Part shown: in pieces, positions 17,889 to 27,492 of the stretch | Position numbering within the stretch: the first letter of the stretch is position 1 | Layout: each line of letters opens with the position of its first letter | NCBI RefSeq assembly: GCF_001514285.1 | Contig: NZ_KQ949030.1 | Location: 398,525-462,524, forward strand | Length of the DNA: 64,000 nt | From: Streptomyces sp. DSM 15324 | GTDB lineage: Bacteria > Actinomycetota > Actinomycetes > Streptomycetales > Streptomycetaceae | Reading direction: 5' to 3' | Made by a program: the position numbers and the translations under genes | Notes under the pieces: model-generated | What the model was told of the DNA's origin: nothing | The model's database searches: none | What the model saw: only the letters and a program-made list of their open reading frames with translations

Positions 17889-19256
17889 ATGGCTGACCGT
17901 ACGCCCCCGCTTTCCGTCGACGAACTGAGAGAACTCGTCGACTCCGGTGCCATCGACACCGTGGTCCTCGCCTTCACCGACATGCAGGGACGGCTGCAGG
18001 GCAAGCGGTTCGCCGCCCGCTTCTTCCTCGACGACGTACTCGCCCACGGCACCGAGGGCTGCAACTACCTGCTCGCCGTGGACGCCGACATGAACACCGT
18101 CGGCGGCTACACCATGTCCTCCTGGGAGCGGGGCTACGGCGACTTCGCCCTCCACGCCGACCCGGCCACCCTGTGTCGCACCTCCTGGGACGCGGGCACC
18201 GCGCTGCTGCTCGCGGATCTGGCGTGGCACGACGGCTCCCCGGTGGTGGCCTCCCCGCGGCAGATCCTGCGCCGCCAGCTGGACCGGCTCGCCCAGCACG
18301 GCTGGACCGCCTACGCCGGCACCGAACTGGAGTTCATGGTCTTCAAGGACACCTACGAAGAGGCCTGGGGGCGCGGCTACCGCGACATGAACCCCGCCAA
18401 CCAATACAACATCGACTACTCGATCCTCGGCACCGGCCGCGTCGAGCCCTTGCTGCGCCGCATCCGCAACGAGATGGGCGCGGCGGGTATGACCGTGGAG
18501 TCCGCCAAGGGGGAGTGCAACCTCGGGCAGCACGAGATCGCCTTCCGCTACGACGAGGCCCTGACCACCTGCGACCAGCACAGCGTCTACAAGACCGGTG
18601 CCAAGCAGATCGCCGGGCAGGAGGGCATGTCGCTCACCTTCATGGCCAAGTGGGACGAGCGCGAGGGCAACTCCTGCCACATCCACCTCTCGCTGCGCGA
18701 CGAGGCCGGACACCCCGTCCTCGCCGACGACGAGAACGAGTACGGCATGTCCAAGCTCATGCGGCACTTCCTCGCCGGGCAGCTCGCCGCCATGCGCGAG
18801 CTCACCCTGCTGTACGCGCCGAACATCAACTCCTACAAGCGGTTCCGTCCCGGGTCCTTCGCCCCCACAGCGGTCGCCTGGGGCCCCGACAACCGCACCT
18901 GCGCCCTGCGCGTCATCGGGCACGGCCCCTCCCACCGGTTCGAGAACCGGCTGCCCGGCGGAGATGTGAACCCGTATCTCGCGGTCGCCGGCATGGTGGC
19001 CGCAGGTCTGTACGGCGTCGAGCACGAGCTGGAGCTGCCCGAGCCGTGCACCGGCAACGCCTACACCGGCGACGCCCGGCACGTCCCCACCACCCTGCGG
19101 GAGGCCGCCGAGCTCTGGGCGAACAGCCGGATCGCCCGCGCCGCCTTCGGCGACGAGGTCGTCGAGCACTACCTGAACATGGCGCGCGTCGAGCTGGACG
19201 CGTTCGACTCGGCCGTGACGGACTGGGAGCGGTTCCGGTCCTTCGAGCGGATGTGA
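17889..19256 (+). CDS. glnA4: Glutamine-synthetase-like gamma-glutamyl amine ligase (GlnA4-like)
   Basis: A 455-aa member of the glutamine synthetase superfamily that lacks the features of a housekeeping GlnA and resembles the gamma-glutamylpolyamine/ethanolamide synthetases. Metal/ATP motifs are visible: GTELEFMVF, VESAKGECNLGQHEIAFRYD, and HIHLSLRD. The substrate loop SYKRFRPGSFAPTAVAWG and NRLPGGDVNPYLAVAGM follow. ATG 17889 follows AGGAGG. The operon continues with an aldehyde dehydrogenase and an SDR, and the neighbours are an ethanolamine-type permease and a gamma-glutamyl hydrolase. The likely reaction is ATP + glutamate + ethanolamine (or a related amine) to the gamma-glutamyl amide. 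GlnA4 of S. coelicolor is the named precedent. Confidence 0.85.
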   Translation: MADRTPPLSVDELRELVDSGAIDTVVLAFTDMQGRLQGKRFAARFFLDDVLAHGTEGCNYLLAVDADMNTVGGYTMSSWERGYGDFALHADPATLCRTSWDAGTALLLADLAWHDGSPVVASPRQILRRQLDRLAQHGWTAYAGTELEFMVFKDTYEEAWGRGYRDMNPANQYNIDYSILGTGRVEPLLRRIRNEMGAAGMTVESAKGECNLGQHEIAFRYDEALTTCDQHSVYKTGAKQIAGQEGMSLTFMAKWDEREGNSCHIHLSLRDEAGHPVLADDENEYGMSKLMRHFLAGQLAAMRELTLLYAPNINSYKRFRPGSFAPTAVAWGPDNRTCALRVIGHGPSHRFENRLPGGDVNPYLAVAGMVAAGLYGVEHELELPEPCTGNAYTGDARHVPTTLREAAELWANSRIARAAFGDEVVEHYLNMARVELDAFDSAVTDWERFRSFERM

Positions 19257-19330
19257 CCCCTCCCCCGGGCGGCACCTGCGCCCCGCCCCCTGTCCCGTAA
19301 CCGCCTCGCCCCATCCCTGGAGAACCTGCC

Positions 19331-20698
19331 TTGAGTGAGCACCACGTACTCAATCCGGCGACCGAGGAGATCGTCGCCACCGTCCTCGCGTCCACCGCGT
19401 CCGACGTGGACACCGCGGTCACGCGGGCGGTGAAGGCCCAGGCGAGCTGGGCGAGCGCCGCCCCCGGCGACCGGGCCCGGCTGCTGCGCCGCTTCGCCGC
19501 CGTCATCGACGACCACCTCGAGGAGCTGGCCGGGCTGGAGGTCGCCGAAGCGGGACACCCGATCGGCAACGCCCGCTGGGAGGCCGGCAACGCCCGCGAC
19601 CTGTTCGAATACGCGGCCGGCGGCATCGAGCGCCTGGCCGGGCGTCAGATACCCGTCGCGGGCGGGATGAACATCACGATCCACGAGCCCCTCGGCGTCG
19701 TCGCGGTGATCGCACCGTGGAACTTCCCCATGCCGATCGCGTCCTGGGGAGTCGCCCCCGCGCTCGCGGCGGGCAACGCCGTCCTCCTCAAGCCCGCCGA
19801 GACGACCCCGCTGACCGCGATCCGCCTCGCCGAGCTGGGACTGGAAGCGGGTCTGCCGGAGGGTCTGTTCCAGGTTCTGCCGGGCGCCGGGCGGGTCGCG
19901 GGCAACGCTCTCGTCGAGCACCCGGCCGTGGCCAAGATCGTCTTCACCGGCTCCACCTCCGTCGGCAAGCAGATCATGGCCAAATGCGCCGCAGGCGTGA
20001 AGCGGGTGACCCTGGAGCTCGGCGGCAAGAGCCCGAACATCGTCTTCGCCGACGCCGACCTCGACAAGGCCGCCGCGGCCGCCCCCGCCTCCTTCCTGGA
20101 CAACACCGGGCAGGACTGCTGCGCCCGTAGCCGCATCCTCGTCCAGCGCAGCGTCTACGACCGCTTCCTGGAGCTGCTCGAACCGGCCGTGCATGCCTGG
20201 CGGGTCGGTGACCCCGCGGACCCGGACACCCGGATGGGGCCGCTGATCTCCGCCGCCCAACGGGAGACCGTGCGCTCCTACGTCCCCGACGGGGCCCCCG
20301 TGGTCATCCGCGGCGAAGCTCCCGAGGGCAAGGGATTCTGGTACCCGGCGACCGTGCTCGCCCCCACCTCGCCCGACGACCGGACGGTCACCGAGGAGAT
20401 CTTCGGCCCGGTCGCCGTCGTCCTGCCCTTCGAGGACGAGGCCGACGCCGTACGCCTGGCCAACGCCACCGACTACGGCCTGTCGGGTTCCATCTGGACC
20501 CGCGACGTCGGGCGCGCGCTGCGGGTCTCGGGCGCTGTCGCGGCCGGAAACCTGTCGGTCAACTCGCACAGCAGCGTGCGGTACTGGACGCCCTTCGGGG
20601 GCTACAAGCATTCCGGTCTCGGCCGGGAGCTGGGCCCCGACGCGCTGACCGCCTTCACCGAGACCAAGAACGTCTTCATCAGCACCGAGGAGAACTGA
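19331..20698 (+). CDS. NAD(P)-dependent aldehyde dehydrogenase
   Basis: A 455-aa aldehyde dehydrogenase. The Rossmann/substrate region shows VAVIAPWNFPMPIASWGVAP and LLKPAETTPLTA. The general base Glu is in TLELGGKSPNIVF. The catalytic Cys is in NTGQDCCARSRI. EEIFGPVAVVLPF is near the end. The start is TTG 19331, chosen because GGAG lies eight bases before it and the family begins here. It follows the ligase by 74 bp and precedes the SDR by two bases. In the proposed pathway it oxidises the gamma-glutamyl aldehyde to the acid. Confidence 0.9.
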   Translation: MSEHHVLNPATEEIVATVLASTASDVDTAVTRAVKAQASWASAAPGDRARLLRRFAAVIDDHLEELAGLEVAEAGHPIGNARWEAGNARDLFEYAAGGIERLAGRQIPVAGGMNITIHEPLGVVAVIAPWNFPMPIASWGVAPALAAGNAVLLKPAETTPLTAIRLAELGLEAGLPEGLFQVLPGAGRVAGNALVEHPAVAKIVFTGSTSVGKQIMAKCAAGVKRVTLELGGKSPNIVFADADLDKAAAAAPASFLDNTGQDCCARSRILVQRSVYDRFLELLEPAVHAWRVGDPADPDTRMGPLISAAQRETVRSYVPDGAPVVIRGEAPEGKGFWYPATVLAPTSPDDRTVTEEIFGPVAVVLPFEDEADAVRLANATDYGLSGSIWTRDVGRALRVSGAVAAGNLSVNSHSSVRYWTPFGGYKHSGLGRELGPDALTAFTETKNVFISTEEN

Positions 20699-20700
20699 CC

Positions 20701-21483
20701 ATGACCGAGACCGTCCTCTGCCGCCGCCTGGTCGGCCGCACCGCCGTCGTCACCGGAGCCGGCAGCGGCATCGGCCTGGCCACCGTCCGCCGCCTCGCCT
20801 CCGAGGGCGCCAACGTCGTCTGCGCCGACATCGACGAGAGGGCGGGCAAGGCGGCGGCCGCCGAGGTCGGCGGACTGTTCGTCCCGGTGGACGTCACCGA
20901 CCCCGAGCAGGTCGACGCCCTGTTCAAGACCGCCTTCGACACCTACGGCTCCGTCGACATCGCCTTCAACAACGCCGGCATCTCCCCGCCCGACGACGAC
21001 TCGATCCTCACCACCGGCCTGGAGGCGTGGAAGCGGGTCCAGGAGGTCAACCTCACCTCCGTCTACCTGTGCTGCAAGGCCGCCATCCCCTACATGCAGC
21101 GCCAGGGCAGGGGCTCCATCATCAACACCGCCTCCTTCGTGGCCGTCATGGGCGCCGCCACCTCGCAGATCAGCTACACCGCGTCCAAGGGCGGTGTGCT
21201 GGCCATGTCCCGTGAGCTCGGTGTGCAGTTCGCCCGGGAGGGCATCCGCGTGAACGCGCTGTGCCCGGGACCGGTGAACACCCCCCTGTTGAAGGAACTG
21301 TTCGCCAAGGACCCCGAGCGGGCCGCCCGCCGCCTGGTCCACGTCCCCGTGGGCCGCTTCGCGGAACCGGAGGAGATGGCCGCCGCGGTCGCCTTCCTCG
21401 CGAGCGACGACTCCTCCTTCGTCAACGCCGCCGAATTCCTCGTCGACGGCGGTATCGCCGGCGCCTACGTCACCCCGCTGTAG
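20701..21483 (+). CDS. Short-chain dehydrogenase/reductase
   Basis: A 260-aa classical SDR. The cofactor motif is VVTGAGSGIGLATV (residues about 16-29), NNAGI follows, and the catalytic Ser...YxxxK set ends in SYTASKGGVLAMSRE. The C-terminal substrate loop is PGPVNTPLLKELF. The Asp in CADIDERAGK suggests preference for NAD. It starts two bases after the aldehyde dehydrogenase stop, so it is the third gene of the operon. A role as the alcohol dehydrogenase that makes the gamma-glutamyl aldehyde fits the cluster, but this is inference. Confidence 0.88.
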   Translation: MTETVLCRRLVGRTAVVTGAGSGIGLATVRRLASEGANVVCADIDERAGKAAAAEVGGLFVPVDVTDPEQVDALFKTAFDTYGSVDIAFNNAGISPPDDDSILTTGLEAWKRVQEVNLTSVYLCCKAAIPYMQRQGRGSIINTASFVAVMGAATSQISYTASKGGVLAMSRELGVQFAREGIRVNALCPGPVNTPLLKELFAKDPERAARRLVHVPVGRFAEPEEMAAAVAFLASDDSSFVNAAEFLVDGGIAGAYVTPL

Positions 21484-22202
21484 GCCTCCTCCTCCACGTT
21501 CTCGCCGAGCGCGGCCGCGCGGTGGCTCCACGCCGCTACCTCGAACGCTGCGGACATCACGACGCCGGCCGTCTGCGGCAGCCGCTCCAGGAGTGCCAGG
21601 TTGTTCGGACGGGGGGCGCGGACGGACGGCGCGCCGGTGCAGCCGGGTACGGGTTCGGCGCGGTAGCCGCGAGCACGTGGAGACGGCCGGACTTGGCGGC
21701 GGTCAACCGCCGCGCGCCCGCGTTCCCGGCGAGCACCCCGGCCGACGGGACGCGGTGCCCGGCCGTGTTCCTGCCGGACGCGGGTACGGGGCAGCGTCGC
21801 GCCACCTGGCCCGTACACGGTGGACGACCCGGCGGACGACGTGCCGGGGCTGTCCGCCTCGGGCCGTGGCCGGACGGGGCTCGCCCCCAGGTGCCGGCCC
21901 GCTGCCGGGGCCGGTGCCGGGGCCGGGGCCAGGGCCAGGGCCAGGGCCGGGGCCGGGGCCGGGGCCAGGGCCAGGGCCGGGGCCAGGGCCAGGGCCGGTG
22001 CGGGTGCCGGGGCCAGGGCCGGGGCCAGGGCCGGACAGGGCCGGACAGGGCCGGACAGGGCATGGTCCCGGACCCACGGCCCGTAGGCTCCCGGCGTCAC
22101 ACCGCGGGGTCGCACCGCGGGTGCGTCGAGGCCCAGGTCAGCCCCGGCACCGGGTCCGTCCACGGGGTGGGCGCGAGCCGGCCGACGCCCCGCGATCCTC
22201 AC
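21465..22202 (-). CDS. Hypothetical protein with a Pro/Ala/Leu repeat linker (doubtful)
   Basis: A 245-codon frame starts at GTG 22202, overlapping the stop of the SpoIIE-type gene (GTGA), and ends inside the SDR gene. Its middle is a low-complexity PALALAP/PAPAP stretch encoded by the GGGCC repeat. The last 65 residues (NNLALLERLPQTAGVVMSAA, then FEVAAWSHRAAALGENVEEE) look protein-like. The part between the repeat and this tail looks like antisense noise, so the frame may be a chance fusion of a small remnant with non-coding DNA. I do not recognise the family. Confidence 0.3.
   Translation of the reverse strand: MRIAGRRPARAHPVDGPGAGADLGLDAPAVRPRGVTPGAYGPWVRDHALSGPVRPCPALAPALAPAPAPALALAPALALAPAPAPALALALAPAPAPAPAAGRHLGASPVRPRPEADSPGTSSAGSSTVYGPGGATLPRTRVRQEHGRAPRPVGRGARRERGRAAVDRRQVRPSPRARGYRAEPVPGCTGAPSVRAPRPNNLALLERLPQTAGVVMSAAFEVAAWSHRAAALGENVEEEAYSGVT
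21904..22060. repeat. GGGGCC/GGGCCA tandem repeat with a 10-bp repeat at its end
   Basis: From 21904 to about 22029 the sequence is a run of imperfect hexamers GGGGCC and AGGGCC. It then changes to three copies of a 10-base unit (GGCCGGACAG) to about 22060. The purine strand is the plus strand. It lies in the 715-bp gap between the SDR and the SpoIIE-type gene, where I see no convincing gene on the plus strand. It is likely to form stable hairpins or quadruplex structures. Confidence 0.85.
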
Positions 22203-24625
22203 CCTGGCAGCGGCTGCTCCGCCCAGATCGTCTTTCCCGTCGGGGTCTGGCGGCTGCCCCAGCGCTGCGCGAGCTGGGCGACGAGCAGCAGCCCGCGTCC
22301 GCCTTCGTCGAAGATGCGGGCCCTCCGCAGGTGCGGGGCGGTGCTGGTGCCGTCGGACACCTCGCAGATGAGTGCGTCACCCCGGATCAGGCGCAGCTGG
22401 ATGGGCGCGCTGCCGTAGCGAATGGCGTTGGTGACGAGTTCGCTGACGATCAGCTCGGTGGCGAAGGCCATCTCGGCCAGCCCCCAGGCGGCCAGCTGGT
22501 CGTCCGCCATTCGGCGGGCTCCGGCGACGGCCGCGGGATCGGAAGGCAGCTGCCAGGTGCGCACCTGCTCGGCACCGAGCACGCGGGTGCGGGCCAGGAG
22601 CAGGACGATGTCGTCGGCGGGAGGGTCGGGCATCACCTTGCGCACCACCCGGTCGCAGGTCTCCTCCAGATCGGGGGCGGGCTCGGCCAGAGCGTCCCGC
22701 AGAAGCCCGAGGCCGATGTCGATGTCCCGGTCGGCGGCCTCGACCAGACCGTCGGTGTAGAGGGCGAGCGTGCAGCCCTCGTCGAGGTCGACCGTGGTGG
22801 CCTCGAAGGGCAGCCCTCCCAGGCCGAGCGGCGGCCCGGCGGGCAGGTCCAGGAACCGTACCGTGCCGTCGGGGAGCGCCAGGGCCGGCGGCGGATGCCC
22901 TGCCCTGGCCAGTTGGCAGCGGCGGGAGACCGGGTCGTAGACGGCGTACAGGCAGGTGGCCCCGACCTCTCCCGCCGCTTCCTCCCTGGGCTCCCGCGCG
23001 TCCGGCCCCTCCTCACGGTCGAGGCGCAGAACCAGATCGTCCAGCTGGGTGAGCAGTTCGTCGGGGGCGAGATCGACGTCGGCGAGGGTGTGGACGGCGG
23101 CTCGCAGGCGGCCCATGGTGGCCGACGCGTGGATCCCGTGCCCCACGACGTCGCCCACCACCAGGGCGACCCGCCCTCCGGACAGCGGGATGGCGTCGAA
23201 CCAGTCCCCGCCGACGCCGCTCTCGGAACCGGTCGGCAGATAGCGGTACGCGAGGTCCACGGCCGCCGGCGTCGGCAGCCGTTCCGGCAGCAGACTGCGC
23301 TGGAGGGCAAGTGCGGTCCGGCGCTGGTGGGTGTACCGGCGGGCGTTGTCGATGCTCACGGCCGCCCTGGCGGCGATCTCCTCGGCGAGCAGGAGGTCGT
23401 CGTCGCCGAACGCCTCCGGCGTACGGTGCCGCACCAAGTGGACCAGGCCCAGAGTGACGCCGCGGGCACGCAGCGGCACCAGCAGCACGGAATGCATCCC
23501 GTAGCGCCGCACGGTCTCGGCGCGCGGCGGGTGGGCCTGGAGCCACTCCCGAAACGGCGGGTCACCGACGCGGTGCCGAGTGCCCCGTGCCGTGAGAACC
23601 GCCCGGGCCGGTGGGGAATCCGGGGGACAGACATTCGTCCCGCCCACGGGGAGCACGGCCTCGGGGCAGCCGGGAAGCACCGAATCGTATGCCGCGCGGT
23701 GGAAGACGATCGGTGCGGTCGGCGATATCGGCTCCGGCTCCTCACCTTGTACGACGCTCGTCAGCAGGTCGACGGCCACGAAGTCCGCGAACCCGGCCAC
23801 CGCCGCCTCGGCCAGTTCCTCGGCGGTCCGGTTCACGTCCAGGGTGGTGCCGATGCGCAGTCCGGCGTCGTTGAGGACCTCCAGACGGCGCTGGGCCCAG
23901 TACTGCTGCGTGGTGTCGATGACCAGCGCCGACAGCCCCTGCACCGCGCCGGTCCCGTCCTTCAGCGGGGTGAGGAAGACCGACCAGGCGTGATCGTGGA
24001 TCTCGCCGAGGGCTCGCGCGGGCCGCTCCTGGCGGTGGATCATCTCGCCGGTGCGCAGCACCTGCCGTTGAAGACGGTCCATCTCCTCGTGCGTGGGCTG
24101 GATCTCCGTGAGAGTCAGACCTGCCATCTCCTGCGGGGTCATGCCCATGGCACGGCTCATCGTCAGGTTGCAGGTCACGAACCGCGCCTCGCGATCGTAG
24201 ACGGCCACGGGCAGCGGCAGCTGCGCGAGTGTCCGGTCCCACAGCTCCGCCGCCTGCGGGGCGGTCGGCCCGGAGGGGTACGTCAGGGCCGGACCCGTGA
24301 TGAGCCAGACGGGCCGCGCGTCCGCGTCCACCAGCGGCGTTCCCCTGAGCTGAACGGTGAGACGGCCCTCGTCCCGGTGCCGCAGGGCCACATCGCTCGT
24401 CCACGGTTCCCGGGCGGACAGATGACGTCGGGCGGAGAAGGGAAGGCCCGCGGCGAGCAGGCGCGCGGCCGGGCGGCCCATGACCTCCTCGGCCGCGTAC
24501 CCCAGCAGTTCCCGGGCTCCGGCGCCCCACAGCGTGATCCTTCCCCTGCTGTCGACGACGACCGCGAAGTCCTCGGGCACCCCGCCGTCCTGCGACGCTC
24601 CGGGGACGACAGACTCGTTGTCCAT
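22199..24625 (-). CDS. PAS-GAF-SpoIIE phosphatase with C-terminal RsbW-like kinase domain
   Basis: An 808-aa multidomain regulator. Order: a PAS domain (about 15-110) that includes DFAVVVDSRGRITLWG; a second PAS (about 160-260) that includes LPLPVAVYDREARFVTCNL; a GAF domain (about 290-450); a PP2C/SpoIIE phosphatase (about 480-690) with SGVGGDWFDAIPLSGG, LVVGDVVGHGI and PPADDIVLL; and a HATPase_c of the anti-sigma RsbW type (about 715-805) with VSELVTNAIRYG and FDEGGRGLLLV. ATG 24625 follows GAGAGGTGG. The combination suggests control of a sigma-B-like partner-switching cascade: the phosphatase acts on an anti-anti-sigma protein and the kinase domain binds sigma or anti-anti-sigma. No partner gene is adjacent. 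Confidence 0.92.
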   Translation of the reverse strand: MDNESVVPGASQDGGVPEDFAVVVDSRGRITLWGAGARELLGYAAEEVMGRPAARLLAAGLPFSARRHLSAREPWTSDVALRHRDEGRLTVQLRGTPLVDADARPVWLITGPALTYPSGPTAPQAAELWDRTLAQLPLPVAVYDREARFVTCNLTMSRAMGMTPQEMAGLTLTEIQPTHEEMDRLQRQVLRTGEMIHRQERPARALGEIHDHAWSVFLTPLKDGTGAVQGLSALVIDTTQQYWAQRRLEVLNDAGLRIGTTLDVNRTAEELAEAAVAGFADFVAVDLLTSVVQGEEPEPISPTAPIVFHRAAYDSVLPGCPEAVLPVGGTNVCPPDSPPARAVLTARGTRHRVGDPPFREWLQAHPPRAETVRRYGMHSVLLVPLRARGVTLGLVHLVRHRTPEAFGDDDLLLAEEIAARAAVSIDNARRYTHQRRTALALQRSLLPERLPTPAAVDLAYRYLPTGSESGVGGDWFDAIPLSGGRVALVVGDVVGHGIHASATMGRLRAAVHTLADVDLAPDELLTQLDDLVLRLDREEGPDAREPREEAAGEVGATCLYAVYDPVSRRCQLARAGHPPPALALPDGTVRFLDLPAGPPLGLGGLPFEATTVDLDEGCTLALYTDGLVEAADRDIDIGLGLLRDALAEPAPDLEETCDRVVRKVMPDPPADDIVLLLARTRVLGAEQVRTWQLPSDPAAVAGARRMADDQLAAWGLAEMAFATELIVSELVTNAIRYGSAPIQLRLIRGDALICEVSDGTSTAPHLRRARIFDEGGRGLLLVAQLAQRWGSRQTPTGKTIWAEQPLPG

Positions 24626-24642
24626 GGGGCCACCTCTCGCCT

Positions 24643-25221
24643 CTACGGTGACCGCGCAGCGCACCTCAGCGAGACAGGTACGTGCGCCCCCTCCAGCATC
24701 CCGCCGCGGCACACCCCTCTCAAGCGCCGGACCGCTGATCCGTTTCCGTACCTGCTCGGGACGCGGAGCCTCCGTCGGGTGGCGGCGTCCGGGCGCTCCC
24801 CTGGTGGGGAGAGGGCGACCTCTTCGAAGGAGCCGGCGTTGATCTCGTCGGACCGCGAGAGACAGGCGCGCGCACGGCCCGGCCGGCCGAACGGACCGCC
24901 AGGTCGCCGTCCGTGGTCGAACAGGACCAGAGCGTTGAGCGTCCGCACGCGTGCCAAGCCCAGGAACAGCGGGTGACCGACGGCATCGGCACCGAGTTCG
25001 AGGTGGGCGGCGACCGCCTGGTCCGACTCCAGCACCGCCGACACACCGTTGTCCAAACCGCTCAGTGCCTGCGCGGCACGGGCGTGGACATCGACAGCCC
25101 GGGCCCCCATGCCCGGCTCGCCGACACTGCGCAGGGCCGAGCCGAGCCCGTACAGAGCGCGTGACTTCTGGAAGAGCTCGCCCACCCGGTCCTTGTCACG
25201 CGATCGGGTCAGCTCCGGCAC
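24643..25221 (-). pseudogene. TPR-like helical protein remnant
   Basis: Starting at GTG 25221, overlapping the end of the alpha/beta hydrolase gene, the frame reads RVGELFQKSRALYGLGSALR, then HARAAQALSGLD and LGLARVRTLNALVLFDHG. This is an alpha-helical repeat pattern like the C-terminal part of TPR-type proteins. After LVLFDHG (about 24925) the sensible sequence moves to another frame (DGDLAVRSAGRAVRA) and back (CLSRSDEINAGSFEEV), so two compensating indels are present. The rest to 24643 is poor. There is no N-terminal part. Probably a decayed fragment. Confidence 0.4.
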
Positions 25222-26750
25222 GTCATATCACCGGGCGGCAGGGTGCCGTCCTTCAGGTATGTGTTGACTGCCTTGTCGACGCACATGTTCTTCGGGGCGA
25301 AGAGGCCCGCGTAGACCGTGTGGTGGAAGGCGCCGCGCAAGGTGACCAGGCGCGAACCGCGCAGATCCCGGTGCGCCGCCAGCTGGCCCTGGTAGACGGC
25401 CGCCGGGTCACCGGTGGCACCCACCATCAGGACGGGCACGTCGTTGCGGACCTTGGTGGCGGGCTCCGCGGGTGCCGCCGGCCAGAAGGAGCAGGGAGTC
25501 ACGGTGCGGGCGAGCGGTCCGAAGACGGGCTCGGTGGTGCGGTGGGCCTGGATGTCGCGGTAGTAGGCCTCCGGGTCGTGGGAGGCTGCCCGGTCGGCGC
25601 ACTGGATCGCGGTCTGGACGCTGAACGTGCCGTCCGTGTCCGGGGCGGCCAGGCCGGTCAGGGTCTGCTCGAGTACCTGGGTGGGATTGGCCTCGCTGCC
25701 GCGAGCAGCCGTCACCAGCACGCGGACATCAGCGGAGTAGCTCGCATACGCCTCGTCGTCGTCCCCCGCGGTGACGTTCCACAGGAGCTGGGGCAGGACC
25801 TGGCTGTCAACGGTGTGGCGGCCGACCCGGATCGGGCCACGGCTGACGGTCCGGTTGAGCTCGTTGACGGCGTTGAGGACCTCTGCGGTGGTGGAGCCGA
25901 GATGGTAGCGGCTGTCGCGGCGGGCCACCCAGGCCGCCCAGTGCTCCAGAGCCCGGCCGACGGCCGGCCCCATGGTACGGGTCAGGTCAGGTCCGTAGAG
26001 GTCGGGATCCAGGGTGCTGTCGAGCACCACGCGGTCGGCTCGGTGCGGGAAGAGCTGAAGGTATACCTCTCCCAGATAGGTGCCGTAGGAGGAACCGAGG
26101 TAGTTGATCTTCTTCTCGCCCAGGGCGGCGCGGATCACGTCCATGTCGCGGGCCGTGTTGCGCGTGGAGACGAAGGGCAGCACGGACCGGTGCCGGGCGC
26201 AGCGGGATGCCAGGTCCCTGGACAGCCGCACGGTTTTCTCGAACGTGCTCCTGTCGGGTCCTGCGGAGCCGATGCTGACGGTCGGCCAGTGGCAGTCGAG
26301 GGGCGTGCTGCGGCCGACGAATCGGGGGTCCATGCCGATCACGTCGTACCGGGCGGCCAGCAAGGGTTCGGCTTGTCGCAGCTGAAGAGCGAGGTACAGG
26401 GCGGGCACGCCGGGGCCGCCGGGGTTGTAGAGGAGCGTGCCGTGACGGTGGGCGCGGTCGGTGGCCCGCAGTCGCGACAGCGCCACCTTGATGACCCGGC
26501 CGTCGGGGTGCCGGTAGTCCAACGGCACCGTGACCTCGCCGCACCGGGCGCCGGCCTTGTCCAACTCGTCGCCCATGGTGTCCCTCGGACTGTTCTTGCA
26601 GCCGTGCCAGACGACCTTCTGGCGCTGGGAACGGGCCAGCCCGCCGTCGTAGGTTGCGGCTTCTCCGTGAAACGCACACCCGGTGATCAGGGAAGCACTT
26701 GTCATGGCCGCCGCGGCAGCGGCTGCGGCGGCTCTGCGTAGGCGCAGCAT
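25209..26750 (-). CDS. Secreted lipoprotein alpha/beta hydrolase (tripeptidyl aminopeptidase-like)
   Basis: A 513-aa exported hydrolase of the SlpD/SlpE, tripeptidyl aminopeptidase family. The N-terminus is a basic MLRLRR followed by an Ala-rich hydrophobic stretch and the lipobox SLITGC, so it is a lipoprotein anchored after Cys. The oxyanion region is YNPGGPGVPA, the nucleophile elbow is NYLGSSYGTYLGEVY (Ser), Asp/His come late (DVPVLMVGATGDPAAVYQ; GAFHHTVYAG), and the C-terminal lid domain follows (FAPKNMCVDKAVNTYL). ATG 26750 follows AAGGAG. Family members remove N-terminal peptides from extracellular proteins. Confidence 0.88.
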   Translation of the reverse strand: MLRLRRAAAAAAAAAMTSASLITGCAFHGEAATYDGGLARSQRQKVVWHGCKNSPRDTMGDELDKAGARCGEVTVPLDYRHPDGRVIKVALSRLRATDRAHRHGTLLYNPGGPGVPALYLALQLRQAEPLLAARYDVIGMDPRFVGRSTPLDCHWPTVSIGSAGPDRSTFEKTVRLSRDLASRCARHRSVLPFVSTRNTARDMDVIRAALGEKKINYLGSSYGTYLGEVYLQLFPHRADRVVLDSTLDPDLYGPDLTRTMGPAVGRALEHWAAWVARRDSRYHLGSTTAEVLNAVNELNRTVSRGPIRVGRHTVDSQVLPQLLWNVTAGDDDEAYASYSADVRVLVTAARGSEANPTQVLEQTLTGLAAPDTDGTFSVQTAIQCADRAASHDPEAYYRDIQAHRTTEPVFGPLARTVTPCSFWPAAPAEPATKVRNDVPVLMVGATGDPAAVYQGQLAAHRDLRGSRLVTLRGAFHHTVYAGLFAPKNMCVDKAVNTYLKDGTLPPGDMTCRS

Positions 26751-27492
26751 GAGTTCTCCTTCAGCTCTCCAGGGCACGACCGACAGCGGTCCGTCGGCCG
26801 CGCCGCTTGCCGTCTGCAGAACCTAGATCGCGTGGCCGAACCCGCGCATCGGCTCTCGGTCGGCCTGTCACCGGCCGGACGCACTACGGCGAACACCTCC
26901 TACCGAATGCCTCATCCAGGCCTTTGACCTGCGGCTTTTGGTGACTGAGCCATATCTCGTCGGCAGGTTCGCGTACGACTGGGGGATGAATCCCGGGCCG
27001 CTGAGACGTCCTGCGCGCCGACGAGCACCGGCCCCCGGCGGCGTCCCGCGAGGGGTGCGGGGGATCAAGGCGCCGGATCCGCGAGTGGGAGCCGCTGGCT
27101 CCACGGGCTCGGGCGTTCGCCCCGCTTCAGCAGGACGCTTCGCGGACTGGCACCTCGCCGGAGATCGCCACGGGCCCGGAACCGGAATGCGGCGCTCGAT
27201 CGCCTCCCCCCGTAGCGGGGCACAGCCCGGCGCCCGGGCCACAGGTGCAGCCGGTACTGGACGGCTCGGCCGCGATCCTCTGCCGTTGCCGACTGCCAGA
27301 GTGGTCTCCTGATGTGTGACACGACGCAGCCCAGGTCAGCGGCCGTCTTTGCCACTGGGGTAGGAACGGGACGTCCTCCTCAGGGCGCAGTCTCGGCGCG
27401 GCGCTCTCAGACGAGGAGCTCATGTGGTCAGCGGGTCGGCGACCTAGGGTGATGAACCGTCGAACCGATCGGCTCCTAGGAGGCACCCCGCG
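26751..27492. other. Long gap without a recognisable gene
   Basis: Both strands carry only frames with shadow-like composition. The first 100 bases hold the promoter of the hydrolase. A short plus-strand frame near 26938 (VTEPYLVGRFAYDWG) looks protein-like but leads into Arg/Pro/Gly clutter. The region may contain remains of the same deletion that damaged the ABC ATPase gene next to it. Confidence 0.5.

Noticed and set aside
21904..22060. CRISPR or origin-like iterons
   Set aside because: The units are GC-only hexamers of a low-complexity type, with no replication gene and no spacers.
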